Assembly (NCBI RefSeq): GCF_001484685.1
Contig: NZ_CP012200.1
Span: 1,544,321-1,608,320, forward strand
DNA: 64,000 nt
Source: Thermococcus sp. 2319x1
GTDB lineage: Archaea > Methanobacteriota_B > Thermococci > Thermococcales > Thermococcaceae
Reading direction: 5' to 3'
Shown piece after piece: positions 1-9,002 of this stretch. Position numbers and translations under genes: made by a program. How positions within the stretch are numbered: position 1 is the stretch's first letter; every line of letters starts with the position of its first letter. The notes under the pieces were generated by a model, which made no database searches, was not told the origin of the DNA, and saw only the letters and a program-made list of their open reading frames with translations.

Positions 1-634
1 GTTTATTGAGACACTCAGGGATGAGGAGTCTCAACCAGAGTCCACAAAAATTCCCAAGTATCCGACACTCTCCACAATGAAAGTTCTGGAATGTAGAAAA
101 TCATTCCACAGCCCCTTAGATGCACTTCGTGAACTCCAATCTGCATACGCCGGAAGTTACAATCGCCATAAGAGGAAGTATGAGGGTGGTGTACGCTTTA
201 AATTCGCTGATAGGAAATTCTCACATAGTACTGTCAAAAATCTGAGTAATGGGGAAACTTCCAGAGAGAAGAGGTATTACTTTGGACTTCCTGTCGTTTA
301 CGCTAACTGGAAGATAGAGGTCATTGGACTCGGAAAAGGTAAGAACAACAGTGACGAAGAATATCCCAGGAGGGCTTCATCGATAATCCTAACAGTAAAG
401 AAGGAGGGCCACCAGTACAGGCCCATAATAGTTGTTTTTCCCTATGAGTATCTTCCCAAGCACGAGGGCCAGTTTAAAGCTCACAAAACGGGAGGAGCAT
501 CTAGGGAAGAGGCCATCATAACCGTGAAAAACAACGAAAAACTATTCGATAATGAGGCTTTCGTTGATACGTTTTTGCCCCAGGTGATTAAGGAATTTAA
601 AGCTAAGGATTTCGAGGAGGTGTTCTCCCAATGA
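1..634 (+). CDS. cmr1: Cmr1, RAMP subunit of type III-B CRISPR complex (5' truncated by window)
   Basis: This is the C-terminal part of a Cmr1-type RAMP protein. The reading frame is open from base 2, so the gene begins upstream; the first ATG in view, at 77, is internal. Cmr1 caps the 3'-target end of the Cmr effector filament on crRNA. The visible part has the basic, glycine-containing character of a RAMP fold but no catalytic motif. The assignment rests mainly on position: the stop overlaps the start of cmr2 by 4 bases (ATGA), and all other Cmr subunits follow. Such overlaps imply translational coupling in one long mRNA. Confidence 0.85.
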   Translation, partial: FIETLRDEESQPESTKIPKYPTLSTMKVLECRKSFHSPLDALRELQSAYAGSYNRHKRKYEGGVRFKFADRKFSHSTVKNLSNGETSREKRYYFGLPVVYANWKIEVIGLGKGKNNSDEEYPRRASSIILTVKKEGHQYRPIIVVFPYEYLPKHEGQFKAHKTGGASREEAIITVKNNEKLFDNEAFVDTFLPQVIKEFKAKDFEEVFSQ

Positions 635-3495
635 GCATCTGGAAGGCTTATTCAGAGGCCCTGCTTGAAGTTGCACCCTCAAAGATACTCTCATCCCTCA
701 CCAACAAACACAAACTTCCCGGCCTATGGAAACGCCTCTCCAGCTATCCTGCCGAAGAAAAACTTGACAGGTTCATCCTCAGGCATCCGATAAGTGGAGA
801 AGAAAAGCCACTAAAGGCACTCACCGCCCTATGGTTCGGCTCTCCCGACAGAAGAAAAAACCTCCCCGAAGCACTTGAAAGGGCCGAGGAGAGGGTTGCA
901 GGCGAACTCGCATCGGCCAGTTCAATGGAGGACTTCGCCAGACTGTGGAACGGGCTTCCCGAGAAACTCAGAAGAGCTTACGAGGAGGAGCTTGAGAATG
1001 CTGGCATAGAGAACGCACCTTTGCTCGCCGAGGAACTCGTTCACTTTCCGGCGGATCCCTTCGTCCCTGACCACGACTGGCTGAGCAGGCTCGACGTTTA
1101 CGCCGTCCTCAGGCTGGGAAATGCAAAGCTGGTGCGTTTCAAGCTTTCCCCAGTCCAGGGGTTCATAGGCAACGCGAGAAGCGAGCGCGACCTCTGGGCC
1201 GGGAGCCACATGCTGAGCCTTCTTACTTACATAGCCATATCCAAGATGTGGCGCGCTGCCGGGCCCAACGCATTGATATTTCCCCACCTGCGGAACCAGC
1301 CCTTCTTCGAGCACGAGCTCGGGGAGCTGGAAAATAGGGATTCCCTTGACGTGGCCAACATACCCAACAAAGTCCTTGCGGTAGTTCCAGAGAATGTGGA
1401 CGTTGAAAAGCTGGCCCGAAAGATTGAAGATGGAATACGCGACTTCCTAGAGCGCCTTTTTGAGTCCGCTTGGAAGTTTTATAGGTCAAGTGACGAATTA
1501 AGTGAAGGATTTGAGATTAAGGAGGTATACAGGGAGACAGTCAGGGGCTACTTTTCGATAATCGTTGAGGAGATCCTCCTCTCGAAAGTCGAGGTAATCG
1601 AGGGGAACCTCAGGAAGTACTTGGAATCCCTTCCGGAAGAGTTCGAGGACAGGGTTCACCACTACCCCGAGCTCTTCTCCATCCTCGACCAGCTGACCGA
1701 TTTTAAGTCTGCGGAACACTTCCCGCCGGAGCAGCCGCCAGGTCACAAGTGCACCCTCTGCGGCGAGAACCTCGCCATCGGTGGTGATGACTATTCAAAG
1801 GTCAAAACGGGATGGGACAGCCTGAGAAAAGGACTGAGGAAACGTGGGGTTTACGACATCAAGGACAGGGAGCATCTCTGCCCCATCTGCCTCTCGAAGA
1901 GGTTCTATCCAAGGTTCTATGCCCTATGGAAGGAAGACTACCAATGGCTCACCAGGGATTACGGGGCAATAGCCGACGAGGCACTTGAGGAGCATAGAGC
2001 AGGGCGCTTTGCATCCGTGAGTGAAGTGGCGATGAGAAGACCCACCGAGAAGGCTTGGGAACTATTTGAAAAGGGTGAACTCAAAACTGATAGCGGTCCC
2101 GTCACGTGGTACGACATTTTCAGGTACCTCGTCCTCCACACCGAATCGAGGGACGAGCGACGGGAAAAGCCCTCTTTCGGTGGAGAGCTTGAGAAGTTCC
2201 TTATGGGCCTGACATCGGCGCTGATGCCCCTCTTCAAGCACTTCGGCCCCAACAGTGAGATCCTCTACACAGAGAACCTCCTGAGCGGGAAGGCAATCGC
2301 CAAGACCTACGGCGTGAAGGAGGAGCACCTTCCGTCCGGGATCAATCCCGAGGGGATAAAAAAGTCCTTGATTGAACTCGTGAAGAAAATAGGCGAGCCA
2401 CCAAAGTACTACGCCCTTCTCAAGATGGACGGCGACAACATGGGGAAGGTGATAAGCGGTTCCAAAGGAGTTAAGAGCGTGGGAGAGTACACACTCGCGG
2501 GTGAGAGGAACGGCGTGCTAAGACCGGCGACGCCGATGGTCCACGTAGCAATAACCCGATCCCTCAGCAACTTCGCGGTTCACTTCGTCCCAGAGATAGT
2601 GAGAAAAAGACTAGGAGAGCTCCTATACGCCGGTGGGGACGACGTCATGGTCCTCAGCCCGACGCACGAGGTTTTCAAGCTGGCGAAAGAGATATGGGAA
2701 ACCTTCCGGGAGGACTGGAAAGGCTTCACCTACCTCCAGGGAAAAACCAGGAGCATGAGTGCGGGCGTTCTTATAACCCACTACAAGGAGCCCCTCTACC
2801 AGGTAGTGAAGAGGGTGAACGAGCTTGAGCACTTCGCCAAGGAGAGCGGAAGAAATGCACTCGCCATCGGCTACCTCAAGCACAGCGGTTCTTACTACAG
2901 CGTGGCCATCAACTGGAGGGCAATAGACGAAAACCTGTACCACTTGCTTGAGGCCATCCGTTCCGAAAAGCTCAGCAGAAGGCTCGTTTATGAGTTCGAC
3001 CTCACCACCTGGCCCAACGAGCCCCTGGCTGTCCTTAACCTCGTCAAGTTCGAGTTCGAGAGACATTCTCACTATGATCTCAATAAAGAGCAAGAACTGC
3101 CGAAGAGGCTCGCCGAGTTCCTATGGCTGGCGAGAAACGTGAGGGTGGTGCTCTCAGCTGAAGAACTGGCGGAACTCGGCGTGGATCCTAAGAAGGGGAG
3201 GGAAATAAACGAGGTAATAAGAGGAGTCATAGTGGACGACCCCGAGAAAGATGAACCCACGGACAGCTTTGAGGATATTCTAGCGGGAGTTAGGACCCTC
3301 TTCAAGCATGGGGAACCGAGCCTGTGGTTCACCTCTCTCGTGGAAAAGATTAAGGGTAAGCTTGAGAAAGAAGGGATTGATGCCAAAAAGGCTGGGGAAT
3401 TAGCTGAGGGTATAACAGGCCTCGTGCTGAAAAAGCAGGTCGCCGGGGCGGCGGTTCTCCTCAAAGTCTTCCTTGAGACGGGGGTGAGAGGATGA
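631..3495 (+). CDS. cmr2: Cmr2/Cas10, large subunit of type III-B CRISPR complex
   Basis: A 954-residue Cas10-family protein. On target RNA binding, these proteins make cyclic oligoadenylate (cOA) with their Palm domains and may cut DNA with an N-terminal HD domain. Visible features: a Palm1 DGDN motif near residue 600, a treble-clef zinc site (CTLCGENL, then CPIC about 40 residues later), and the cyclase motif GGDD at residues 668-671 with the usual following VMVL strand. The N-terminus lacks the HDPPDK-type nuclease motif I recall from P. furiosus Cmr2. It joins the conserved HPIS region after about 45 residues instead of about 90. The complex therefore probably signals through cOA rather than cutting DNA. 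It overlaps cmr1 and cmr3 by 4 bases each. Confidence 0.95.
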   Translation: MSIWKAYSEALLEVAPSKILSSLTNKHKLPGLWKRLSSYPAEEKLDRFILRHPISGEEKPLKALTALWFGSPDRRKNLPEALERAEERVAGELASASSMEDFARLWNGLPEKLRRAYEEELENAGIENAPLLAEELVHFPADPFVPDHDWLSRLDVYAVLRLGNAKLVRFKLSPVQGFIGNARSERDLWAGSHMLSLLTYIAISKMWRAAGPNALIFPHLRNQPFFEHELGELENRDSLDVANIPNKVLAVVPENVDVEKLARKIEDGIRDFLERLFESAWKFYRSSDELSEGFEIKEVYRETVRGYFSIIVEEILLSKVEVIEGNLRKYLESLPEEFEDRVHHYPELFSILDQLTDFKSAEHFPPEQPPGHKCTLCGENLAIGGDDYSKVKTGWDSLRKGLRKRGVYDIKDREHLCPICLSKRFYPRFYALWKEDYQWLTRDYGAIADEALEEHRAGRFASVSEVAMRRPTEKAWELFEKGELKTDSGPVTWYDIFRYLVLHTESRDERREKPSFGGELEKFLMGLTSALMPLFKHFGPNSEILYTENLLSGKAIAKTYGVKEEHLPSGINPEGIKKSLIELVKKIGEPPKYYALLKMDGDNMGKVISGSKGVKSVGEYTLAGERNGVLRPATPMVHVAITRSLSNFAVHFVPEIVRKRLGELLYAGGDDVMVLSPTHEVFKLAKEIWETFREDWKGFTYLQGKTRSMSAGVLITHYKEPLYQVVKRVNELEHFAKESGRNALAIGYLKHSGSYYSVAINWRAIDENLYHLLEAIRSEKLSRRLVYEFDLTTWPNEPLAVLNLVKFEFERHSHYDLNKEQELPKRLAEFLWLARNVRVVLSAEELAELGVDPKKGREINEVIRGVIVDDPEKDEPTDSFEDILAGVRTLFKHGEPSLWFTSLVEKIKGKLEKEGIDAKKAGELAEGITGLVLKKQVAGAAVLLKVFLETGVRG

Positions 3496-4541
3496 TTGAA
3501 ATCCTTCCCAACGACGTTCTCCTCTTCAGGGAAAGCAGGAACTTCACGGCCGGTGAAAACCACGTGGCGCTCACCGAGGAACCCCTCCCGCACACCATAG
3601 CCGGGGCACTGATGAGCCTCATCTACGACCGGGCCGGTGATGAGACCAGGGAGAAACTGCTGAAGCTGGATGAGAGGAAAAAACTCGCCGAAGTGGGCAA
3701 GTCTGACGAATGGGTTCCCGGCTTTTCACTCCTCGGCACGTTCTTTGCTCTTAACGGCAAAACTCTCTTCCCGCTCCCTAAGGATACCGGCTTGGTTGGA
3801 GAGAGCCAAGGAAGGGCCGTTGTTCTCGCCCTTCACGAGGTTCTGGGAAAGAAGACTGTGGTGGCCTACGATGGGGAAACCCCCACGAGACACTTCAAGG
3901 CCGGTGAGGGTTTCGTAAGGCCTGAAGAACTTCGAGATTACCTCAACGGGAAGAATGAAGTCTGGTTTCTGGAGAAGGGAGCCGTTTACGTTTATGAAGA
4001 GCGCGTTGGAATAGGGATTGGAGAAAACAGAACCGTTGAGGAGGGCTTGCTTTACCGCGTGCGGACCCTCAGGCTGAAAGAAGGGGCAACGATAAGGGCA
4101 TACTTCGAGAGAGAAGAGGCGAAGGTGAGAGAGACCATCGATGGGGAGGGCTTGCTCAAACTCGGCGGCGAGTCGAGGTTCGCCCGCTACCGCTTCCTGG
4201 ACGAGGAATTTCCCTTGGAGCAAGAGGAGCTGACGGTGGAAGCCGGAGATGTCCTGAGGCTCTACTTCGCCACCCCTCTTCTGCCGGGAAAGGGTCTAGA
4301 CGGGGTTCTGGAAGAGCTTGGCGTGAAGGGTGAAGTTGTAAAGCTATTCACCGGGAGGAAAGCCAGGGTAACGGGCTGGGACGTCCAGCTGGGCAGACCC
4401 AAGCAGACCCTTTACGCCTATCCCGCCGGGACCGTCGTCTGGGTAAAGGCGAGCGGGAGGACAACGGTAAATCGCCTTTCGAAGGCAGGGAGAATGAAGG
4501 AGCTGGGCTACGGCCTGGTAATCTCGGGGGTGCTGGAATGA
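3492..4541 (+). CDS. cmr3: Cmr3, RAMP subunit of type III-B CRISPR complex
   Basis: A 349-residue Cmr3 protein, which pairs with Cas10 at the base of the complex and holds the 5' tag of the crRNA. The N-terminus (FRESRNFTAGENHVALTEE followed by PHTIAGAL) is the family signature. Near residue 330 there is a glycine-rich stretch (GRTTVNRLSKAGRMKELGYG) typical of the C-terminal RAMP loop. Length is close to the P. furiosus protein. The start overlaps the cmr2 stop (ATGA) and the stop overlaps the next start in the same way, so it lies inside a tightly coupled operon. Confidence 0.93.
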   Translation: MIEILPNDVLLFRESRNFTAGENHVALTEEPLPHTIAGALMSLIYDRAGDETREKLLKLDERKKLAEVGKSDEWVPGFSLLGTFFALNGKTLFPLPKDTGLVGESQGRAVVLALHEVLGKKTVVAYDGETPTRHFKAGEGFVRPEELRDYLNGKNEVWFLEKGAVYVYEERVGIGIGENRTVEEGLLYRVRTLRLKEGATIRAYFEREEAKVRETIDGEGLLKLGGESRFARYRFLDEEFPLEQEELTVEAGDVLRLYFATPLLPGKGLDGVLEELGVKGEVVKLFTGRKARVTGWDVQLGRPKQTLYAYPAGTVVWVKASGRTTVNRLSKAGRMKELGYGLVISGVLE

Positions 4542-6073
4542 AGCGCGTTCTCGTGGCCACCTGGGGCAACCCATTCCAGTGGGGGGAGATAACATATAGA
4601 GTCGATTGCAGGGAGCTGAACCTGGAAGACTGTGAAAACATCGAGATGAGGAACGTGAGCACGTTGCCCGTTCTACTCAAGGCCCTGAAACCTGACAAAA
4701 CGATAATTCTCGCCCTCGACACCCTCGCCAACTTGACCCATAAGAACGATGTGCCCGCTAAGGAGCTGAACTCGTACGACGAGGTCAGAAAAGACGTGGA
4801 GGAGCGCATCAGGTGGTTCATAGAAAACAGGGTCAGGTCCTACATATCCGAGGATGATGGGAACCTCCTAAACGACGTCGATGTTGTCGTTCTTCCAGGC
4901 TTAGGGGAGTTCGACAACGTCAGCGTTAGGGGGAACCTTCTCGACTTCTACTCGATGGTTCTCGGGGAGCTCGCGGAGAGGCTGCCGAACGGCGACGCGG
5001 AGGTCTTCCTCGACCTGACCCACGGGATAAATTTCATGCCGGTTCTGACATACCGAGCCCTCACGAATCTCCTCGGGCTCCTGGCTTACCTTCACACCGC
5101 CAGGCTCCATGTCCTCAACTCGGAACCCTACCCTCTCGGGGAGGGAAAGTGGAAGGAAAGGGCCATTGAAACGCTCGTTCTCAACATAAGGTCGGTGGAA
5201 AGCACGGAACTGAGGCCGAAGCCACTCTACTCGGTGATAAGTGACATGCCCGAGTGGAGCGCCTTCATAAGCTCCGTCACCAACGGCTTCCCCCTGGCCT
5301 TCGCGACCTTCTACCCCCGCATGGAAAAAGTGAGGGAATACGTTGAGTTGAAGCTTAGGGGATTCCTAAACGGTATAGAAGTCTCGATAGAGCCCGATAA
5401 AACCGGAAAGAACAAGGTTCACGTTGTCAGAAACATCTCCCTCGACGAAAACTTCAGGACGGCCGCTAAGCTTTACTACCTCCTAAGGGTTCTCAAATCG
5501 GAGTTTGGACAGAGGGAATATCCAAAACGGAAGAAGTTCACGCTTGAGGAGTTGAACGAGATAACGGGCAAACTCTTCGCCAAAATGCCGAGGATAGGGA
5601 TAATGGTTGAGGACCAGATTAAAGAACTCCAAGATCTCGTTAAAGACCAGCACATCTACGATAAAGAAGGTCCCAGACGGAAGAGAGGGCTCCTAAGCAT
5701 ACTGGAGGGGAAAGTTGACAAAGATCTTTTACCCCTGAAACAAGGCAGAGCGATGTCGCTGGGTGATGTAAGGGCCGCGATGAAGTTAAGCCCCAGATCA
5801 GGAGAAGGGAGGAACCTAAAACCCGACCTCAGGAACTTCATAGCCCACTCCGGCTTTGAGTACAACCTCGTGAAGGTTGAATACGATTCCAGCGAAAAGA
5901 AGCTCTACTGGTTCTACCAGTACTCCGACGATGACTGCTGCACTATGATAAATGACCATTCCGATTTCGGTAAGGAGTGTGAAAGGGTGAACTCCATGCT
6001 CTCCAATTATAGGGGGAGCCTCAAACTGGTTGTGTGCTTTCTCATATGCGCACTGCTCCTAAAAGAATACTGA
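4538..6073 (+). CDS. csx1: Csx1-family CARF-HEPN RNase of the type III CRISPR system
   Basis: A 511-residue ancillary nuclease. The N-terminal half is a CARF sensor domain. It carries the hallmark DLTHG at residues 159-163, a loop that lines the cyclic oligoadenylate pocket. The C-terminal half is helical and carries the HEPN RNase signature R-X4-H at Arg432 and His437 (RNFIAH). The family is a homodimeric RNase switched on by cOA made by Cas10. Its place between cmr3 and cmr4, with a 4-base overlap to cmr3, means that sensor and effector are co-expressed with the complex. It is much divergent in sequence from P. furiosus Csx1 as I recall it, so the substrate ring size (cA4 or cA6) cannot be read from sequence. 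Confidence 0.88.
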   Translation: MKRVLVATWGNPFQWGEITYRVDCRELNLEDCENIEMRNVSTLPVLLKALKPDKTIILALDTLANLTHKNDVPAKELNSYDEVRKDVEERIRWFIENRVRSYISEDDGNLLNDVDVVVLPGLGEFDNVSVRGNLLDFYSMVLGELAERLPNGDAEVFLDLTHGINFMPVLTYRALTNLLGLLAYLHTARLHVLNSEPYPLGEGKWKERAIETLVLNIRSVESTELRPKPLYSVISDMPEWSAFISSVTNGFPLAFATFYPRMEKVREYVELKLRGFLNGIEVSIEPDKTGKNKVHVVRNISLDENFRTAAKLYYLLRVLKSEFGQREYPKRKKFTLEELNEITGKLFAKMPRIGIMVEDQIKELQDLVKDQHIYDKEGPRRKRGLLSILEGKVDKDLLPLKQGRAMSLGDVRAAMKLSPRSGEGRNLKPDLRNFIAHSGFEYNLVKVEYDSSEKKLYWFYQYSDDDCCTMINDHSDFGKECERVNSMLSNYRGSLKLVVCFLICALLLKEY

Positions 6074-6083
6074 GGAGGGGAGA

Positions 6084-6977
6084 ATGGTGTATGAGAAAAA
6101 GCTGGTTTTGGGAATATACGCCGTAACGCCCGTCCACGCGGGCAGCGGTTCGGAGGTAGGCCTGATAGACCTCCCCATACAGAGGGAGCGCCACACGGGC
6201 TTTCCAGTGATATGGGGCCAGAGCCTGAAAGGAGTTTTGAGGAGTGCCTTTAAGAAAGAGAACTCAAAAAGCGGAATCATATACTCCATCTTTGGACCCG
6301 ACACCGAAAGGGCAAGCGAACATGCGGGAGCCATAAGCGTCGGCGACGCCAAAATTCTCCTCTTCCCCGTGAGGAGCGCTAAGGGCGTCTTCGCCTATGT
6401 CACATGCCCCCTTGTCCTGGAACGCTTTAAGAGAGACCTCGAGCTTGCGGGAAAGAATACAAACTTTATCATCCCTACGGTGGGCGGTAATGAAGCCGTT
6501 GTTAGTAAAAACAGCGTTCTGATGATCAATGGAAATGTTGTCCTTGAGGAGGTTGTACTTAAGGGAACACAGAACGACCTTTCAGGGGTTGTAAATGCCA
6601 TCAACCACGTGCTTCCAGATGGGGTGAACGTTGAAGAGAGGCTTGCCGTGGTTCCCGACGATGTCTTCAGTGCTTTCGTTCGTATGAGTACTGAGATCGT
6701 CGCAAGGGTTGCTATAAATGCCGAAACTGGTACCGTCAAGCAGGGTGGCCTCTGGTACGAGGAGTTCCTGCCGGCTGACACCGTGCTCTACTCGGTAATA
6801 GCAATCGCCAAGCCCAGGGGAGGAGAACTCAAAACGGCAGAGGAGGTTAGTAATATCCTAGAGAACTTCTTTAAAAATAACCGCTTCCTCCAGATAGGAG
6901 GTGATGAGACGATTGGAAAGGGATTCGTCAAAATCAAGATAAGCGGTGGGGAGGGCAATGAATCTGAGAACCCTTGA
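6084..6977 (+). CDS. cmr4: Cmr4, backbone RNase subunit of type III-B CRISPR complex
   Basis: A 297-residue Cmr4, the repeated backbone subunit that cuts target RNA at 6-base intervals. It closely follows the P. furiosus protein as I recall it: THP/VHAGSG near residue 18, then PIQRERHTGFPVIWGQSLKG, a motif that recognises crRNA. Asp29 aligns with the catalytic Asp26 of P. furiosus, so RNase activity is expected. The C-terminal GGDETIGKGFVK is the RAMP glycine-rich loop. It starts 10 bases after csx1 behind a GGAGGGG ribosome site and overlaps cmr5 by 20 bases. Confidence 0.95.
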   Translation: MVYEKKLVLGIYAVTPVHAGSGSEVGLIDLPIQRERHTGFPVIWGQSLKGVLRSAFKKENSKSGIIYSIFGPDTERASEHAGAISVGDAKILLFPVRSAKGVFAYVTCPLVLERFKRDLELAGKNTNFIIPTVGGNEAVVSKNSVLMINGNVVLEEVVLKGTQNDLSGVVNAINHVLPDGVNVEERLAVVPDDVFSAFVRMSTEIVARVAINAETGTVKQGGLWYEEFLPADTVLYSVIAIAKPRGGELKTAEEVSNILENFFKNNRFLQIGGDETIGKGFVKIKISGGEGNESENP

Positions 6978-7404
6978 ACAGGAACGGGCAAAGTTCGCAT
7001 ACGAAAAGGTCAGGGAGGTCATGAACGCAGACGAAAACGTTCAGAAAAAATATTCCTCCTACGTAAAGAGTGCCCCGGCTCTCATAATGACCAGTGGGCT
7101 CGGGCAGACCTTGGCATTCTATCTGTCCAAGCTGGAGAAAAAGGGCGAGGCTGACTGTGAATCTATAATCCCCATAAAAGAGGAAAAAGCCGAGAAAATC
7201 GCCTACGCCTACTTATACAAGCACATATGCGAGTGGCTCGCTGAGAGAAGAAAGCTCACCGACAACCGGGATCCCCTGAAGTTCTATCTCGAGGCCGATG
7301 CCTTGGAAGCGATAACCCTCACGCAGGAAACGCTCGCGCTCCTCAACTGGTTGAAGAAATTTGCCGATGCAATGCTTGAAAAGGAAAAGGATCAAGAACG
7401 GTGA
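6958..7404 (+). CDS. cmr5: Cmr5, small subunit of type III-B CRISPR complex
   Basis: A 148-residue all-helical small subunit that packs along the inside of the Cmr filament and contacts target RNA. Family features are the N-terminal RTLEQERAKFAYE and the C-terminal ALLNWLKKFADAML. I place the start at the ATG at 6958 because GGTGGGGAGGG lies just upstream; an in-frame ATG exists at 6946 but has no ribosome site at suitable distance. The gene overlaps cmr4 by 20 bases and cmr6 by 4 (GTGA). Confidence 0.92.
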   Translation: MNLRTLEQERAKFAYEKVREVMNADENVQKKYSSYVKSAPALIMTSGLGQTLAFYLSKLEKKGEADCESIIPIKEEKAEKIAYAYLYKHICEWLAERRKLTDNRDPLKFYLEADALEAITLTQETLALLNWLKKFADAMLEKEKDQER

Positions 7405-8417
7405 AGAGGATGGGAAACAGTAAAGGCGGGAAGAGCGAGTTCAGGTACTTCGTCCCGGGAGGAACCATAAAGGCCGTGGAGGATCCTTCCAAGATAGACA
7501 ACCTGGCACTACTGCTCGGCAAGTTTTCCCCGTTCAGGGAGAAAAAAGAAAAGGTAGAGGCCAACTTTTCAGTGCTCAGGGATGCGCTGAAAAAGGTGGA
7601 GATCACAGAAAATGCTATCAATGCCTACAAAAGATTTCTCAACGACTACCTGATGCTCCTGAAGTCACTGAATGCCAGAATGGGCGTTCTCCAATCCCAA
7701 TCGAGGCTCGTGGTGGGTCTCGGGGATGAAAGCGTCTACGAGGTCAGCATAAGGCTCCTCAGGAACTACGGGATTCCATACATACCGGGCTCAGCGGTTA
7801 AGGGAGTTACCAGGGCCTGGGCGGTATACATGATGGCCGAACTCCTCGATGGGTATGGGGAATTTGAAAAGGATTTCTTCAAGAGGGCAGGAAAGATCGA
7901 TGAAATGCTCGGAAAGGGAAATGCCGAAGCTTTTCCAGAGAAGGTGGAAATAAGCGGTCTTTCGAAGCACCTTAAGGAGTTTCTTAAGGTTTTCAGCGAA
8001 AACCCCAATAAGGGAACCGTGGACGCGAGGAGAATAGCGGAGACCCTCATGAAAATCTTCGGTACCACTGAGAAAATGGGAGAGGTCGTTTTCTTCGATG
8101 CCCTACCATCACCTGCAGAAGAGCCTCCAAAGAAGCCAGAGGATCTGAGCTTCCTTCGGGTCATCCTAGAATTTGACATAATGAACCCCCACTACGGACC
8201 ATACTACAGTGAGGGCAAACCTCCAGGGGACTGGTATAGCCCGGTTCCTGTGATTCTCCTCACCGTGGCGAAGGGAACGCCTTTCCTGTTTGCAGTCGCC
8301 AGGAGTTCAACGGCAAAGGAAGACCTAACGGAGAAGGCATGGACGCTGATGAAACTGGCCCTCAAATACCACGGAGTTGGAGCAAAGACGGCCCTCGGCT
8401 ACGGGAGGTTCGAGTGA
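7401..8417 (+). CDS. cmr6: Cmr6, RAMP subunit of type III-B CRISPR complex
   Basis: A 338-residue Cmr6 that caps the Cmr4 filament next to Cmr1. Typical motifs are IPGSAVKGVTRAW near residues 130-142 and the C-terminal glycine-rich loop HGVGAKTALGYGRFE. A GTG start overlaps the cmr5 stop; an ATG at 7410 is an alternative start. This is the last gene of the operon: a hairpin with a downstream T-rich run follows the stop. No CRISPR array or cas1/cas2 follows, so spacers must be supplied from elsewhere in the genome. Confidence 0.93.
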   Translation: MKRMGNSKGGKSEFRYFVPGGTIKAVEDPSKIDNLALLLGKFSPFREKKEKVEANFSVLRDALKKVEITENAINAYKRFLNDYLMLLKSLNARMGVLQSQSRLVVGLGDESVYEVSIRLLRNYGIPYIPGSAVKGVTRAWAVYMMAELLDGYGEFEKDFFKRAGKIDEMLGKGNAEAFPEKVEISGLSKHLKEFLKVFSENPNKGTVDARRIAETLMKIFGTTEKMGEVVFFDALPSPAEEPPKKPEDLSFLRVILEFDIMNPHYGPYYSEGKPPGDWYSPVPVILLTVAKGTPFLFAVARSSTAKEDLTEKAWTLMKLALKYHGVGAKTALGYGRFE

Positions 8418-8438
8418 GTCCAGTCCTTTTCTTTCTAT

Positions 8439-8481
8439 GATGGGATCGCGGTCAATAGGCGAGATAGCCCCATCCTCTTTT
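8439..8481 (+). terminator. Candidate terminator after the cmr operon
   Basis: A GATGGG...CCCATC inverted repeat with a loop of about 24 bases is followed by CTCTTTT, 21 bases after the cmr6 stop. The rest of 8418-8658 holds no gene I can support. A second weak stem (AGCCG/CGGCT followed by five T) lies near 8590-8615. Confidence 0.4.
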
Positions 8482-8658
8482 ACTTCCTGCCGAGCGATTC
8501 GAACCTCGCCACCTTTTTCTTATTTCCCGGGTTGGAGGCTTTACTTCTCGTTCTGAACCGATGAACGTGAAAGGTCAACGCCGAAGGAGCCGGACCGTCG
8601 AGCTCGGCTTTTTCTTCCCATCTGCGAAGATGAGGGCAGAGCAGTAAATGCCCTCAAA

Positions 8659-8853
8659 TCAACCTCTCCGCCTCGCTATTATGTCCGAGAGGAGCTCGCC
8701 ATCCGAGCCAACGTTCTCAAGCTCGTTCTCGTGGATTATAACGCTCACGTGGTGCACCTTGTAGACCTCCCTTATTACTTCAGTTATCCTCTTCACGAGC
8801 TCCCTCTTCGTTTCTGCATCCGCCTTCGGACCCTCAACTATCACCAACGGCAT
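8659..8853 (-). CDS. 4-oxalocrotonate tautomerase-like protein
   Basis: A 64-residue member of the tautomerase superfamily, small proteins that use an N-terminal proline as catalytic base. The start is decided by this chemistry: the ATG at 8853 gives Met-Pro-Leu-Val-Ile-Val-Glu-Gly-Pro, putting Pro directly after Met. GGTGAT lies 5 bases upstream. A longer reading from a GTG at 8862 would bury the proline. The substrate is unknown; archaeal members are usually annotated only by family. It stands alone, convergent with the cmr operon. Confidence 0.8.
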   Translation of the reverse strand: MPLVIVEGPKADAETKRELVKRITEVIREVYKVHHVSVIIHENELENVGSDGELLSDIIARRRG

Positions 8854-9002
8854 GGGTATCACCAGAATTACTTTTCAACGATTCGCCTTAAAAAGCTCTC
8901 GGGGGTTTGGGCGGAGATGTCAGGAACCCCGGGGAATTTTTTCCATTTTGAAAAGGATAAGAGCCATAAGTGTGCTTCGTTAAGTATAAACTGGTGGTGG
9001 CA

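Noticed and set aside
922-3593. Long minus-strand open frames within cmr2
   Set aside because: They are shadows of a G+C-rich coding gene: no ribosome sites and no recognisable protein features.
8490-8530. Possible tRNA T-arm (GGTTCGAATC on the minus strand)
   Set aside because: The flanking bases cannot form the standard 5-bp T-stem and no anticodon arm or acceptor stem is present.
1-8650. CRISPR array near the cmr operon
   Set aside because: No repeated direct repeats of 25-37 bases with spacers were found in the operon, in 8418-8658, or in other gaps of the window.
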